A stretch of 64,000 nt of DNA from Methanothermus fervidus DSM 2088 (GTDB lineage: Archaea; Methanobacteriota; Methanobacteria; DSM-2088; Methanothermaceae). The notes beneath the pieces are model-generated. The model was not told the DNA's origin and ran no database searches. It worked only from the letters and a program-made list of their open reading frames with translations. Each line of letters begins with the position of its first letter. Within the stretch, counting starts at the first letter, position 1. Below are positions 9,586 through 17,688 of the stretch, in pieces. The position numbers were made by a program, and so were the translations under genes. The DNA is taken from positions 528,001-592,000 of the forward strand of contig CP002278.1 of NCBI GenBank assembly GCA_000166095.1, given 5' to 3'.

Positions 9586-10426
9586 TTAACTTTGAATTGT
9601 TTTTGTTCTATATTTTGGTGAAATTAAATTAGTTATAAAAAATATTGTGGCCGATATAAGTACTATTACTGCTCCACATGGAGTGTTTAGAAGATAAGAA
9701 AATATAATTCCTAAAAAACAAGATAATCCTCCAAAAAAACCCTGCAACACAAAATAAATGTTTTAAATTATGTGTTACTTGATAAGCAGCTGCAGCTGGA
9801 CATATTATTAATGTAGATACTAACAGTCCGCCTATTGACTCTAAATTGGCAGTAACTGTTAAGCCAATCAAAAAAATAATTCCATAATATATTAAACATG
9901 CTGGCAATCCTACAGAGAGAGCAATTTCACGATCAAAAATAATAGCTTGAAACTCTTTATAAAAAAGACTTGTACTACCTACTACTAATATAAACGAAGC
10001 AATAACAATCATTAAGGCATTTATATCCATCCCTATGGCATTCCCCCACATCAAATTCAGTGCTTCTGTTTTGGCTGATACCATTAGGCCCATAAGAAGA
10101 AAAGCTAAGCCATGTGCGATGGCAACAACAAATCCCATGACTGTATCAGGATTTAACTCCCTTTTATCACTTAATGGACCTATAATTGCAGATACTATAA
10201 TACTACAAACGATTGCTCCAATTAAGGGGTTTATTCCAATGAAAAATGCAATAACACTGCCTAAAAATGCGGCATGTGCAATAGTTATACCAATCAAAGA
10301 TAAACCCATTCCAACTACCATAACTCCTAACATCCCACATGTAAAACCTCCTATTGTTCCTATTAGGAGAGCTTGTCTCATGAAGTCATAGGAAAACATT
10401 TTAAACAAATCTAAAAAAATCATCAT
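9586..10426 (-). pseudogene. Metal ABC transporter permease (ZnuB-like), frameshifted near the 3' end
   Basis: ABC-3 family membrane permease for zinc or manganese, second permease of the cluster. The frame from ATG 10426 (ATGA overlap with the gene before) matches its paralogue up to NLKHLF, then runs into an unrelated tail ending at 9629. The missing tail is found in another frame (GGLSCFLGIIFSYLLN, then ISATIFFITN) and stops at 9586. Removing one base from the seven-T run (A7 at 9733-9739 on the plus strand) restores a 279-aa protein matching the 278-aa paralogue. The last of about eight helices is thus lost unless the indel is an error or is bypassed by slippage. Confidence 0.82.
9898..9968. 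repeat. 71-bp exact repeat, copy 1 (partner 10743-10813)
   Basis: These 71 bases are identical to 10743-10813, 845 bases away in direct orientation, inside the two paralogous permease genes. The stretch encodes KEFQAIIFDREIALSVGLPA, the conserved cytoplasmic coupling loop. Outside it the two genes have diverged strongly, so perfect identity including third positions suggests gene conversion. Confidence 0.9.
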
Positions 10427-11259
10427 TTAGAACACCTTTTTTTAACTTCATTGATTTTAGCTTTTTTGAAAAAATCGCTTATTAAAAATATTATTGCAGA
10501 AATTGTAACAATAGATGCACCACTAGGGAGATTAAAAATATATGATAAAAATATACCTACCCAACATGAGAGAACTCCTAAAATTGCTGACATAATAAAT
10601 AAGTCCTTTAAGTTGTCAGTTAAATTGTAAGATGTTGCTGCAGGAGTTATTATTAAACTAAATACTAATAACCCACCAATAGGCTGAATGGTGGCAGCAA
10701 CGCTTAAACCTGTTAAAAATAGAATACCATAAAATATCCAATATGCTGGCAATCCTACAGAGAGAGCAATTTCACGATCAAAAATAATAGCTTGAAACTC
10801 TTTATAAAAAAGAACAATGGTGGTTATTATAAATAAAGATGTGATTACCAAAACTATCAAATCAAAGTCTGTAACTGTTAAAATGCTACCCCAAATCAGT
10901 GAATATGACTCTGTTCTTTCAGCATAAGGCATCAAACCCATAAATAGAAAAGCAATGCCAATTGCAATGGCGAATATTATGCCTAACGAAGTATCTGGGC
11001 TAATTTCTCCTCTATCAATTAATGGACCTGTTAATGCCGCCGATAATAAACTGAATAAAAAAGCACCTATTAGTGGATCAATGCCTACAAACATGGAGAC
11101 TATACCACCAGCAAATGCAGCATGTGAAATAACTGGCCCAATAAATGATAAACGTAAACTTGTCACTAGGACACCAATCATTGAGCATGAAACTCCACCC
11201 AAAAGTCCAACTAATAATGCGCGTAATATAAAATTAGATGTTAAGATGTCTAGTAGCAT
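10423..11259 (-). CDS. Metal ABC transporter permease (ZnuB-like)
   Basis: 278-aa polytopic permease of the ABC-3 (ZnuB/MntB/TroC) family with about eight hydrophobic helices and the conserved cytoplasmic coupling segment FQAIIFDREIALSVGLPA. It would form the channel for zinc or manganese driven by the adjacent ATPase. ATG 11259 is chosen because TTGGAGG lies at a good distance; an in-frame ATG at 11292 sits inside the ATPase gene without a site. It overlaps the ATPase gene by 26 bases. Having two permeases, the second broken, is unusual: family members normally act as homodimers or as a heterodimeric pair. Confidence 0.9.
   Translation of the reverse strand: MLLDILTSNFILRALLVGLLGGVSCSMIGVLVTSLRLSFIGPVISHAAFAGGIVSMFVGIDPLIGAFLFSLLSAALTGPLIDRGEISPDTSLGIIFAIAIGIAFLFMGLMPYAERTESYSLIWGSILTVTDFDLIVLVITSLFIITTIVLFYKEFQAIIFDREIALSVGLPAYWIFYGILFLTGLSVAATIQPIGGLLVFSLIITPAATSYNLTDNLKDLFIMSAILGVLSCWVGIFLSYIFNLPSGASIVTISAIIFLISDFFKKAKINEVKKRCSK
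10743..10813. repeat. 71-bp exact repeat, copy 2 (partner 9898-9968)
   Basis: Identical in sequence and orientation to 9898-9968; lies in the intact permease gene at the equivalent codons. The flanking bases differ on both sides, so the identity is sharply bounded. Confidence 0.9.
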
Positions 11260-12040
11260 TAGTAATTTCCTCCAAGTTGACACCATAAACATTTCGGAGA
11301 TTTTTTGGAGAGAATACTTTATTAGGGTGGCCTGTGGCTACTATCTCCCCTTTATTTAATAAAACTACTCTATTACAAATATTAAAGGTGTCTATAGGAT
11401 CATGAGTCACAAATAATGTTGTTAAATTATATTTTTCATGTACCTCCTTTATGAGTCGAAGTATTTCTATACGAGAACGCCAATCTAAAAAAGAAGTAGG
11501 CTCATCTAACAATAAAATTGATGGTTTTTGTGCTAATGCTCTTGCAATAGAAACTTTTTGTTTTTCACCTCCTGACAGATGGCCAACTGGTTTATTTGCT
11601 AAATTCATTATTCCTATGAGTTTCATTACTTCATTAACTATATCCCAATCTTCCTTTTTTGGTCGTCTTCCTAGACCAATGTGACCATAACGCCCTATCA
11701 TAACAGCTTCTTTTACAGAAATAGGAACTCGTGGGTCGATATTTAGTCCCTGAGGTACATATCCAATTTTTTTTCTTAATTGAGCTATCTTCCAGTCAAG
11801 GCGAAAATCTCTTCCTTTTTTTCCTGCTGACATTTTATATCCAAGTACTTTAACTTCTCCATGTACTAATGTAGCTAAACCATTGATTGCTGTAAGAAGA
11901 GTAGTTTTGCCGGCCCCATTGGGGCCAGCAATTCCAACTAATTCTCCCTGTTTTATTTTTAGAGTAACATCTCTCAGTGCTATTTCATCACGATACGAAA
12001 CAGCAACTTTGTTTAAAGAAATCACTATATCTTTTTCCAT
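11234..12040 (-). CDS. Metal ABC transporter ATP-binding protein (ZnuC-like)
   Basis: Cytoplasmic ABC ATPase of 268 aa. Walker A is GPNGAGKTT (about residues 41-49), the Q-loop follows near YVPQG, the signature is LSGGEKQK, Walker B is ILLLDEPTSF and the switch His is in FVTHDP. It energises import through the two downstream permeases. ATG 12040 is preferred; an in-frame GTG at 12049 is possible. It follows the binding-protein gene by 13 bases. Sequence places it with zinc/manganese (ZnuC/MntB) ATPases, but metal choice is not visible. Confidence 0.92.
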   Translation of the reverse strand: MEKDIVISLNKVAVSYRDEIALRDVTLKIKQGELVGIAGPNGAGKTTLLTAINGLATLVHGEVKVLGYKMSAGKKGRDFRLDWKIAQLRKKIGYVPQGLNIDPRVPISVKEAVMIGRYGHIGLGRRPKKEDWDIVNEVMKLIGIMNLANKPVGHLSGGEKQKVSIARALAQKPSILLLDEPTSFLDWRSRIEILRLIKEVHEKYNLTTLFVTHDPIDTFNICNRVVLLNKGEIVATGHPNKVFSPKNLRNVYGVNLEEITNATRHLNI

Positions 12041-12053
12041 ATTATTCACAATT

Positions 12054-12917
12054 TCAGTGTTTTTTATGTATCTTTTGTAGTTGCATTATAATCAAGTCTA
12101 CATTTTTAATGAAGGAATCTTTCCATGTACTTGTGCCTTCCATTCCTCCAGGATAGTTACTCAATGTTACCATAGGGATATTTAATTCTTTAGATATGGC
12201 GTTAGCTGCTGCTCTGTCAGGTGATTGTAGATTGTCTATCACTAATTCAGCTCCTTCTTGACGTCCTCTTTCAATTAATTGTTTTACTTTTCCCATAGGT
12301 ATATCTGGAGGATAAACTGCCACTATTTCAAATCCAGCCCATTTAGCAAATCCTGTTTGGTATAATGCTACAATAACTTTTGTCTTATTGGCACCATATT
12401 GATTTAATCTTTTTTTCTGTTCTGCTGCTATTTTTTTAGTTTCCAATTTTAAAGCTTCAGCTCTTTGTTTATAATAATTGGCATTTTTAGGATCTATTTT
12501 AATAAGGGCATTAGTAACATTATCTATACCAACAATACGCATTGGTGGTGTCATAAATGTTGCATTCATCATTCCAACTGTAACAATTGTAACATTAGTA
12601 TTTCCTGATGATTTTACTAATTTATCACTAAATTTTTGACTATCATAATCATGTCTTAAAAACAACTTGGCTTTTTTTAAAGTTTCCATTGTTTCTGGTT
12701 TAATATCAAAATGTCCAGGACATTGGGCAGGAGGAACAATATTTTGAACTTCTATTTTTTCTCCACCCACTGCTTTAGCTATGTCAGCTATGTCACTACT
12801 TGTTGTAACTACATATATTTTATTTGATTCGGGTTGTATTCCAAACTCATAGGCTATAATACCTCCTGCTATAACAAGCAGAAGAACAATACATCCGATT
12901 ATCCATTTTCTTTCCAT
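12054..12917 (-). CDS. Metal ABC transporter substrate-binding protein (ZnuA-like)
   Basis: 287-aa cluster A-I (cluster 9) binding protein. A single N-terminal hydrophobic helix (residues 5-23) with no lipobox cysteine anchors it outside the membrane. Likely metal ligands are in CPGHFDIKPE (His at about 70) and LFLRHDYD, with further acidic/His positions in the second lobe; the His-rich loop typical of bacterial ZnuA is absent. GGAGGTGACATTGAG precedes ATG 12917. It captures Zn2+, Mn2+, Fe2+ or possibly a metal complex for the adjacent ABC importer. A 97-base gap separates it from the upstream gene, so a secondary promoter may exist here. Confidence 0.88.
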   Translation of the reverse strand: MERKWIIGCIVLLLVIAGGIIAYEFGIQPESNKIYVVTTSSDIADIAKAVGGEKIEVQNIVPPAQCPGHFDIKPETMETLKKAKLFLRHDYDSQKFSDKLVKSSGNTNVTIVTVGMMNATFMTPPMRIVGIDNVTNALIKIDPKNANYYKQRAEALKLETKKIAAEQKKRLNQYGANKTKVIVALYQTGFAKWAGFEIVAVYPPDIPMGKVKQLIERGRQEGAELVIDNLQSPDRAAANAISKELNIPMVTLSNYPGGMEGTSTWKDSFIKNVDLIIMQLQKIHKKH

Positions 12918-13014
12918 CTCAATGTCACCTCCAAATTTATCTTTATCATAATTTTATTAATAAGTTTATTATTATTTAATAAATTTTAATGTTTTAAAAA
13001 TAAAAATTTATAAC

Positions 13015-13683
13015 TCAAATTTTAATAGTTGTTCCAACTCCTGCTTTTATACATTCAAATTTTTTATCTAAAATCTTTTTATCTAATTCATCTGAGCAAT
13101 GACAAATAACAATTTTTTTAACACCAATATCATGTAAAAATTTAGCTGCTTTCTCTGTTTCTAATGGACTATGAAGACAAAAACCACAAAATGCACAATT
13201 AATATCTTTTTTCATTGTCTCATAAGCTTTTTTTATAATTTTCAATGCTCTTAAAGGTGTCCTAGAAACAAAAATAGTCATGTTTTCATCTTCTGTAAAT
13301 ATGAGAGCCTGACTATTATCATAGTTTATAATAAATATGCCTTCATAGATCTTCTGGCAACCTTCGATTACATTATATGAATTACTCTGTAGTGCACTAT
13401 ATCTTCCTGGAATATAAACATTGGGGCTTGGATTGGTCTTTAATAAACCACGCAGGCCTCCAATATGGTCACCATGTGTATGGGAGATAACTATCGAATG
13501 AATATCCTCCACATTTAAACCTAATTGATTAATATTATTAATAAGTATTTTAGAATCAGCGCCAGTGTCAAATAATATAGATCTTCCATGACTTCTAATA
13601 AAAACCGAGAATCCCCAAGAAGCTATTAAACCTTTTTCCTCTTTACCAATATTGTTGTCATATACTACCTTTGCATTTATCAT
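13015..13683 (-). CDS. Metallo-beta-lactamase-fold hydrolase
   Basis: 222-aa MBL-fold protein. The metal motif HTHGDHIGGL (about residues 68-77) and preceding FDTGA are clear; a later Cys-containing stretch CAFCGFCLHS replaces the usual second-shell His region and ends with VICHCSDE. It belongs near the COG1237 group, one member of which has been linked to a pterin-ribofuranosyl-aminobenzene phosphate reaction, but that name should not be carried over without test. It overlaps the upstream ATPase gene by ATGA and has AAGGGGATAAA before ATG 13683. The extra cysteines could bind a metal, in keeping with the metal transporter next door. Confidence 0.82.
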   Translation of the reverse strand: MINAKVVYDNNIGKEEKGLIASWGFSVFIRSHGRSILFDTGADSKILINNINQLGLNVEDIHSIVISHTHGDHIGGLRGLLKTNPSPNVYIPGRYSALQSNSYNVIEGCQKIYEGIFIINYDNSQALIFTEDENMTIFVSRTPLRALKIIKKAYETMKKDINCAFCGFCLHSPLETEKAAKFLHDIGVKKIVICHCSDELDKKILDKKFECIKAGVGTTIKI

Positions 13684-14738
13684 TTTATCCCCTTTTTAAT
13701 GAAACTTTCCCACTCATTTATTTCTTGTATAAGCCTTTCTAAAATTTTCTCTACACAATTAAACTTCATATTTTTTACATAATATTCCTCTAGTTTACGA
13801 TGGTATTTATAAGCTCTTCTAAAGTTCTTTATAGCATATTCAATAAGCTCTTCCATCTTTTTTTCTTCTGGCATCTGTAGAGGACCATTATTGATATTAT
13901 AAACTTCTTCACATTTTTTATCAGGAATATCAGTATTGGATATAATTGCTAAATTTAAATCTGGGAAAATTAAATGTTCTATGTTGTAAGGATCGAGAGG
14001 ATGATGACAATATTCAATGTTAAATCTATTTAATACGGCTTCTTCGCCAATTTTTTTTAGTATCTTTGTTATACAATATTCATTTCCAATAATTTTATAA
14101 ATTGTATATCCTTTTACGAGCGTTTTGATGAATGTTTTATAGCCTTCTGGTGTGAAAGCACTTGCAAAAACATGTCTTTTAAGACCCAATTTTTTTGAAT
14201 TTGAAGATGATACTAAAATATTTCTTTTGAGTTCTTTTACAACTTTATTAATTTCCAACAGGCTCTGATAGGTACAAGTAACATCTCTTATATTTTCAGC
14301 CATTAATTTAGCTGCTTTAAGATATCTACATGCTCTCTTCAAATTTCTTCGAACATTCTTGAAAAGGAAGATAATGTCGTTTTTATAGCAAAAAAGATTG
14401 GAAGCTTGAAGACACCTGTCAAGATTAACGATGCTCTCAACAACTCCTGGAAACTCAGGGTCCATCACATGATGACCAGTAGTAGCAGCGACTGCTAAAT
14501 TTAGGGAATGTATTACTGCTGCATCAAGAGAGTTACAATCTAGAGAACAAAATTGAAGTTCAACATCATAGCCTTTATTTATCATTTCATCAGCTACAGA
14601 TTTTATAATCGTAGATTTACCATGCCCCGGGCCTCCTTTTAATATAAATATCCTTCCTTTATCCTTTTCTTTTAGAAAATTAAAAAAAGAACAAAATCCA
14701 CGGGCAGTGTTACAACCAAAAAATATTTTTCTAATCAC
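13680..14738 (-). CDS. P-loop ATPase of unknown function
   Basis: 352-aa protein with a clear Walker A, GGPGHGKST (about residues 35-43), followed by QFCSLDCNSLDA. Many cysteines and a low-complexity basic middle. The length and layout recall a poorly characterised bacterial/archaeal P-loop family (PRK06851-like) that carries two related nucleotide-binding halves; here only the first P-loop is obvious. GTG 14738 is chosen because ACGGAGGA is six bases upstream; the in-frame ATG at 14765 lies inside the methyltransferase gene. Translationally coupled to genes on both sides. It may couple ATP use to maturation or loading of a metal compound, which is only inference. Confidence 0.75.
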   Translation of the reverse strand: MIRKIFFGCNTARGFCSFFNFLKEKDKGRIFILKGGPGHGKSTIIKSVADEMINKGYDVELQFCSLDCNSLDAAVIHSLNLAVAATTGHHVMDPEFPGVVESIVNLDRCLQASNLFCYKNDIIFLFKNVRRNLKRACRYLKAAKLMAENIRDVTCTYQSLLEINKVVKELKRNILVSSSNSKKLGLKRHVFASAFTPEGYKTFIKTLVKGYTIYKIIGNEYCITKILKKIGEEAVLNRFNIEYCHHPLDPYNIEHLIFPDLNLAIISNTDIPDKKCEEVYNINNGPLQMPEEKKMEELIEYAIKNFRRAYKYHRKLEEYYVKNMKFNCVEKILERLIQEINEWESFIKKGIK

Positions 14739-15513
14739 AATAATTCCTCCGTTTTTCAGCCACAATCATAAAAGCAGGTCCCCAGTAACCTCTTTTTATG
14801 TATTCTATCTTTCCTTGCAATCCTCTATAAAGAAAAGGATATATATCCGATATTACCTTTATTACTCTATATCCTAATGAGTTTAATATTTTTATATCAT
14901 CCTCAGGACGTGTTAATCTGGCAGTAGGATATTTGTAGGATACCAACTCCTGCTTTTTATGGCGTCCAGGTTTTCGCTTTTCTGTAAGGTATATTAACCC
15001 CCATGCTAAAGAACGCCAAATATTTGCAGTAAGGGACTTACGATATCTAAACCAATTACCATCTATATTTATCAATCTTCCATTATTTTTTATGATATGA
15101 TACCATTCTCTATATGCTTTTTTGAGATCTGGTAAGCACCATGTTAGATATCTACTAATAACAACGTCAAAATCTTCAGAATAAACGTCAGATAAATTCA
15201 TAGCATCCTCTAATTTGAAATTGATATTTAAACCTCTTTGGATAGCTCTTTTTTTAGCAATGTTTAACATTCTTGATGAAACATCTATTGCTGTTACAGA
15301 ATGTCCTAATTCTGCTAGAACTATTGCTAAAAATCCTGTCCCTGTACCTATATCTAAAACAGATAAATTATCTTCTTCAGGTAATACTTTTTTTAAAAGA
15401 TTTTTCCAAGCGTCAAAAAGCCATTTTTTTTCCAATTCTCTTTGTACAACCGACTCATCAAAAATTTCTGCCCATTTATTCCACCATTTCGGATTTGCAG
15501 GATTCACACTCAT
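14731..15513 (-). CDS. Class I SAM-dependent methyltransferase
   Basis: 260-aa small-molecule-type methyltransferase. Motif I is VLDIGTGTGFLAI (about residues 52-64), motif II region VTAIDVSSRML, then DFDVVISRYL and the post-motif AYREWYHIIKNNG. The N-terminal PKWWNKWAEIFDE segment is a lid typical of UbiE/type-11 enzymes acting on small molecules. AGGTG precedes ATG 15513; the gene overlaps the FAD oxidoreductase by 38 bases and the ATPase by 8. Its substrate is unknown, but the neighbours suggest a product made and exported within this cluster. Confidence 0.85.
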   Translation of the reverse strand: MSVNPANPKWWNKWAEIFDESVVQRELEKKWLFDAWKNLLKKVLPEEDNLSVLDIGTGTGFLAIVLAELGHSVTAIDVSSRMLNIAKKRAIQRGLNINFKLEDAMNLSDVYSEDFDVVISRYLTWCLPDLKKAYREWYHIIKNNGRLINIDGNWFRYRKSLTANIWRSLAWGLIYLTEKRKPGRHKKQELVSYKYPTARLTRPEDDIKILNSLGYRVIKVISDIYPFLYRGLQGKIEYIKRGYWGPAFMIVAEKRRNYCD

Positions 15514-16765
15514 CTTTTAACACCTTTTTTACCTTATTTTTTATATCGTCATCATTTAGCATGTAAAGCCCTTTATTTTTCATTCTCTGAAAATACAATC
15601 CTCCAGAAAAAGTGTATTTGTTCTTAAGATCTCCTGTTTTAACACGTTCATTTTCATATAAAATTATATCACCAACAGACAAAAGTGAAGGTAATTTCAA
15701 AAGTTTCTTTTTCTTTGAATAATTTACAGAATTATAACCTGCAATAAATCCTGTTGCCATTGCTTCAACGCAGCCTACAAAAAAACCTGATTTTTCACCT
15801 ACACAAAAAAGATTTTTTATACCTTTGACTTTTAAAGCATTATTTCTTGGAGCCCTAGATAAAAATCTTATTGAATTAGAATCACTTCTTTGGGGATGTG
15901 CATACATCACATTTTCAAAGCCATCTAATTTCCTAAGCTCTTCAAGAGGATAAAAAGGTTTCATAAGTTTAGCATAAGTCCCTGTATCCAATAATATAAT
16001 ATTCTTTTTAAATATTGGCGATGCATATTGTTGACATGCTTTTATATCTAAGTAATTTATTTCTGTCCAATTGTTAGGATCTGGAATGATTAAAAAACCA
16101 TTTTCTTCTAATTGGGATTTTAATTCTTCGTCTAAAGTTTCTTTGATTAGAGTACATGCGCCACTAAAAGCACCAAAGCCTTCATCTTTATTTCTTCTAC
16201 TTGCTAATTCATTAATACCAGCTCTACCACTTATACTAACCCTTGGACCAAAAGAAGGACATCTTAGTACACAAATAGAACATCCATTTCCGTATTTTAG
16301 ACAATTCCCCATTGGACCTGCAGAACCTGTGGCGTCAACGAATACATCTCCATCTATTGACATTTCATTAGAGAGAATTACTTCATTGATCTTTTTATTT
16401 TCAACTACCACGTCATCCGCTCTGCACCGGAAATATAAATTTACACCCATATTTTTAAGGATTTTACGAATTTGAGGCTCTACTTTTACTGGATCATATA
16501 ATTTTGTATGATGATGTCCTGGAAGATCCACACTTTCATGTACTGTAGCATTGTTAATTGTATCTAATAATTCACCACAACCAAGATATTCTAATTCTTT
16601 TGTGGCAGTATATCTGCCATTGTTTTCTGTAATTCCAGCCGCTAAACCACATCCTAGAAGAGTATCTGATTTTTCGATTAAAGTAACTTCTGCACCTAAT
16701 TTACTAGCTACAAATGCAGCAGTACACCCTGCCCACCCACCTCCTACTATAACAACCTTAACCAT
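15476..16765 (-). CDS. FAD-dependent oxidoreductase, MnmG/GidA-like fold
   Basis: 429 aa with an N-terminal Rossmann FAD motif GGGWAGCTAA (residues 7-16), a second dinucleotide-type block FVDATGSAGP, and the C-terminal FAD block NLFCVGEKSGFFVGCVEAMATG. The region CSICVLRCPSFGPRVSI carries a Cys triplet near the flavin. The overall plan is that of MnmG/TrmFO-like proteins but without their tRNA-binding C-terminus. ATG 16765 has AGGTGA just upstream. It lies directly after a PyrK-like reductase, which probably feeds it electrons. The substrate is unknown; a thiol/disulfide or metabolite oxidation is possible. Confidence 0.82.
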   Translation of the reverse strand: MVKVVIVGGGWAGCTAAFVASKLGAEVTLIEKSDTLLGCGLAAGITENNGRYTATKELEYLGCGELLDTINNATVHESVDLPGHHHTKLYDPVKVEPQIRKILKNMGVNLYFRCRADDVVVENKKINEVILSNEMSIDGDVFVDATGSAGPMGNCLKYGNGCSICVLRCPSFGPRVSISGRAGINELASRRNKDEGFGAFSGACTLIKETLDEELKSQLEENGFLIIPDPNNWTEINYLDIKACQQYASPIFKKNIILLDTGTYAKLMKPFYPLEELRKLDGFENVMYAHPQRSDSNSIRFLSRAPRNNALKVKGIKNLFCVGEKSGFFVGCVEAMATGFIAGYNSVNYSKKKKLLKLPSLLSVGDIILYENERVKTGDLKNKYTFSGGLYFQRMKNKGLYMLNDDDIKNKVKKVLKDECESCKSEMVE

Positions 16766-16770
16766 TACTG

Positions 16771-17688
16771 TCACCTAAATTGTATTTTACAAGATCTTAA
16801 TTTATAACCAGATATTGTGATCTCACAACTTCCACAAATCCCTTCACCACAACATAATCGATTATTATTTGAAAATGCAACTTTAACTTTATTTTGACGT
16901 GCTTTTAAAAAATTAAAAATTCTATCTTGTAAATCTCGACATCCTCCTACATAGATAAAATCTATGTCTTTTAAATCAAGATCCTTTAGCCAATTATTTC
17001 CGTTTAAATTAATGGTTTGAATTTCTATCTTATTACTGTTTATATATTTTTTTATGAAAAACGGACATAATTTATCCTTAAAAATAAAAACAATGTTATT
17101 GTGTTTTAGCAATTCATTAATTAATAAAACAGCTGAAGTTTGTGCCATTCCACTTAAAATAAGAACGCACTTTGATTTATTCAGGTTTTCTATATTTTTT
17201 AATCCAATAATACCATTGTAATAAGGACCTCGTACCATTATACTGTTTTTTTCTAAAGATAATGCTTTTGTTTTTGGTCCTTTTATTTTTACTGCTAGTT
17301 CTATGTAATTATAAGTTTCGTTGACATACATCACAGCCACAGGTAAATCAAAATAAGGAGGCATAGAGGACGGTCTGATGAATACGTAAGATCCTGGTTT
17401 TTTCAATTCAATAAGAAATGTATGTGGAAGTTTTAACCTGAGAAATAGGATGTCATTCTTCATGTCTTTATTCAGTACTTTAGATGACACTGTCTTTCGC
17501 AACTTTATATTACCCGTGCTCCATATATATTCATAGTATTTACATATACCTCTCCATTTGCAGTCGCAAAACTTCTCACCTCTTAGAAGAGGACATTCAT
17601 AACATTCCCCTAATTTAGCTAGGTAACAAGGACAGTATTCAGTGCCTGCATCAATACACTCAAATTTAGAGAAATTTTTATTTTTCAT
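16771..17688 (-). CDS. PyrK-like flavin/[2Fe-2S] electron-transfer protein with extra N-terminal Cys domain
   Basis: 305 aa. Residues 10-55 hold eight cysteines in a pattern CxC(7)CxxC(8)CxC(5)C, probably an additional Fe-S or zinc site. A ferredoxin-reductase-like FAD/NAD module follows (PGSYVFIRP, then VLILSGMAQTSAV in the nucleotide site), and the C-terminal CCGEGICGSC plus a final Cys is the [2Fe-2S] motif of dihydroorotate dehydrogenase electron-transfer subunits. No pyrD or sulfide dehydrogenase partner lies nearby; the adjacent FAD oxidoreductase is the likely partner. ATG 17688 is preferred (AAGGTGA just upstream); overlaps the exporter gene by 11 bases. Confidence 0.85.
   Translation of the reverse strand: MKNKNFSKFECIDAGTEYCPCYLAKLGECYECPLLRGEKFCDCKWRGICKYYEYIWSTGNIKLRKTVSSKVLNKDMKNDILFLRLKLPHTFLIELKKPGSYVFIRPSSMPPYFDLPVAVMYVNETYNYIELAVKIKGPKTKALSLEKNSIMVRGPYYNGIIGLKNIENLNKSKCVLILSGMAQTSAVLLINELLKHNNIVFIFKDKLCPFFIKKYINSNKIEIQTINLNGNNWLKDLDLKDIDFIYVGGCRDLQDRIFNFLKARQNKVKVAFSNNNRLCCGEGICGSCEITISGYKLRSCKIQFR

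Noticed and set aside
9733-9739. Programmed frameshifting in the permease as the main explanation
   Set aside because: No known programmed signal or downstream structure is visible and no family precedent is known to me; a plain indel is simpler.
13015-13683. Naming the MBL protein as a pterin-aminobenzene phosphate synthase
   Set aside because: Only the general MBL motif is shared; the cysteine-rich second half and the neighbours do not support that substrate.
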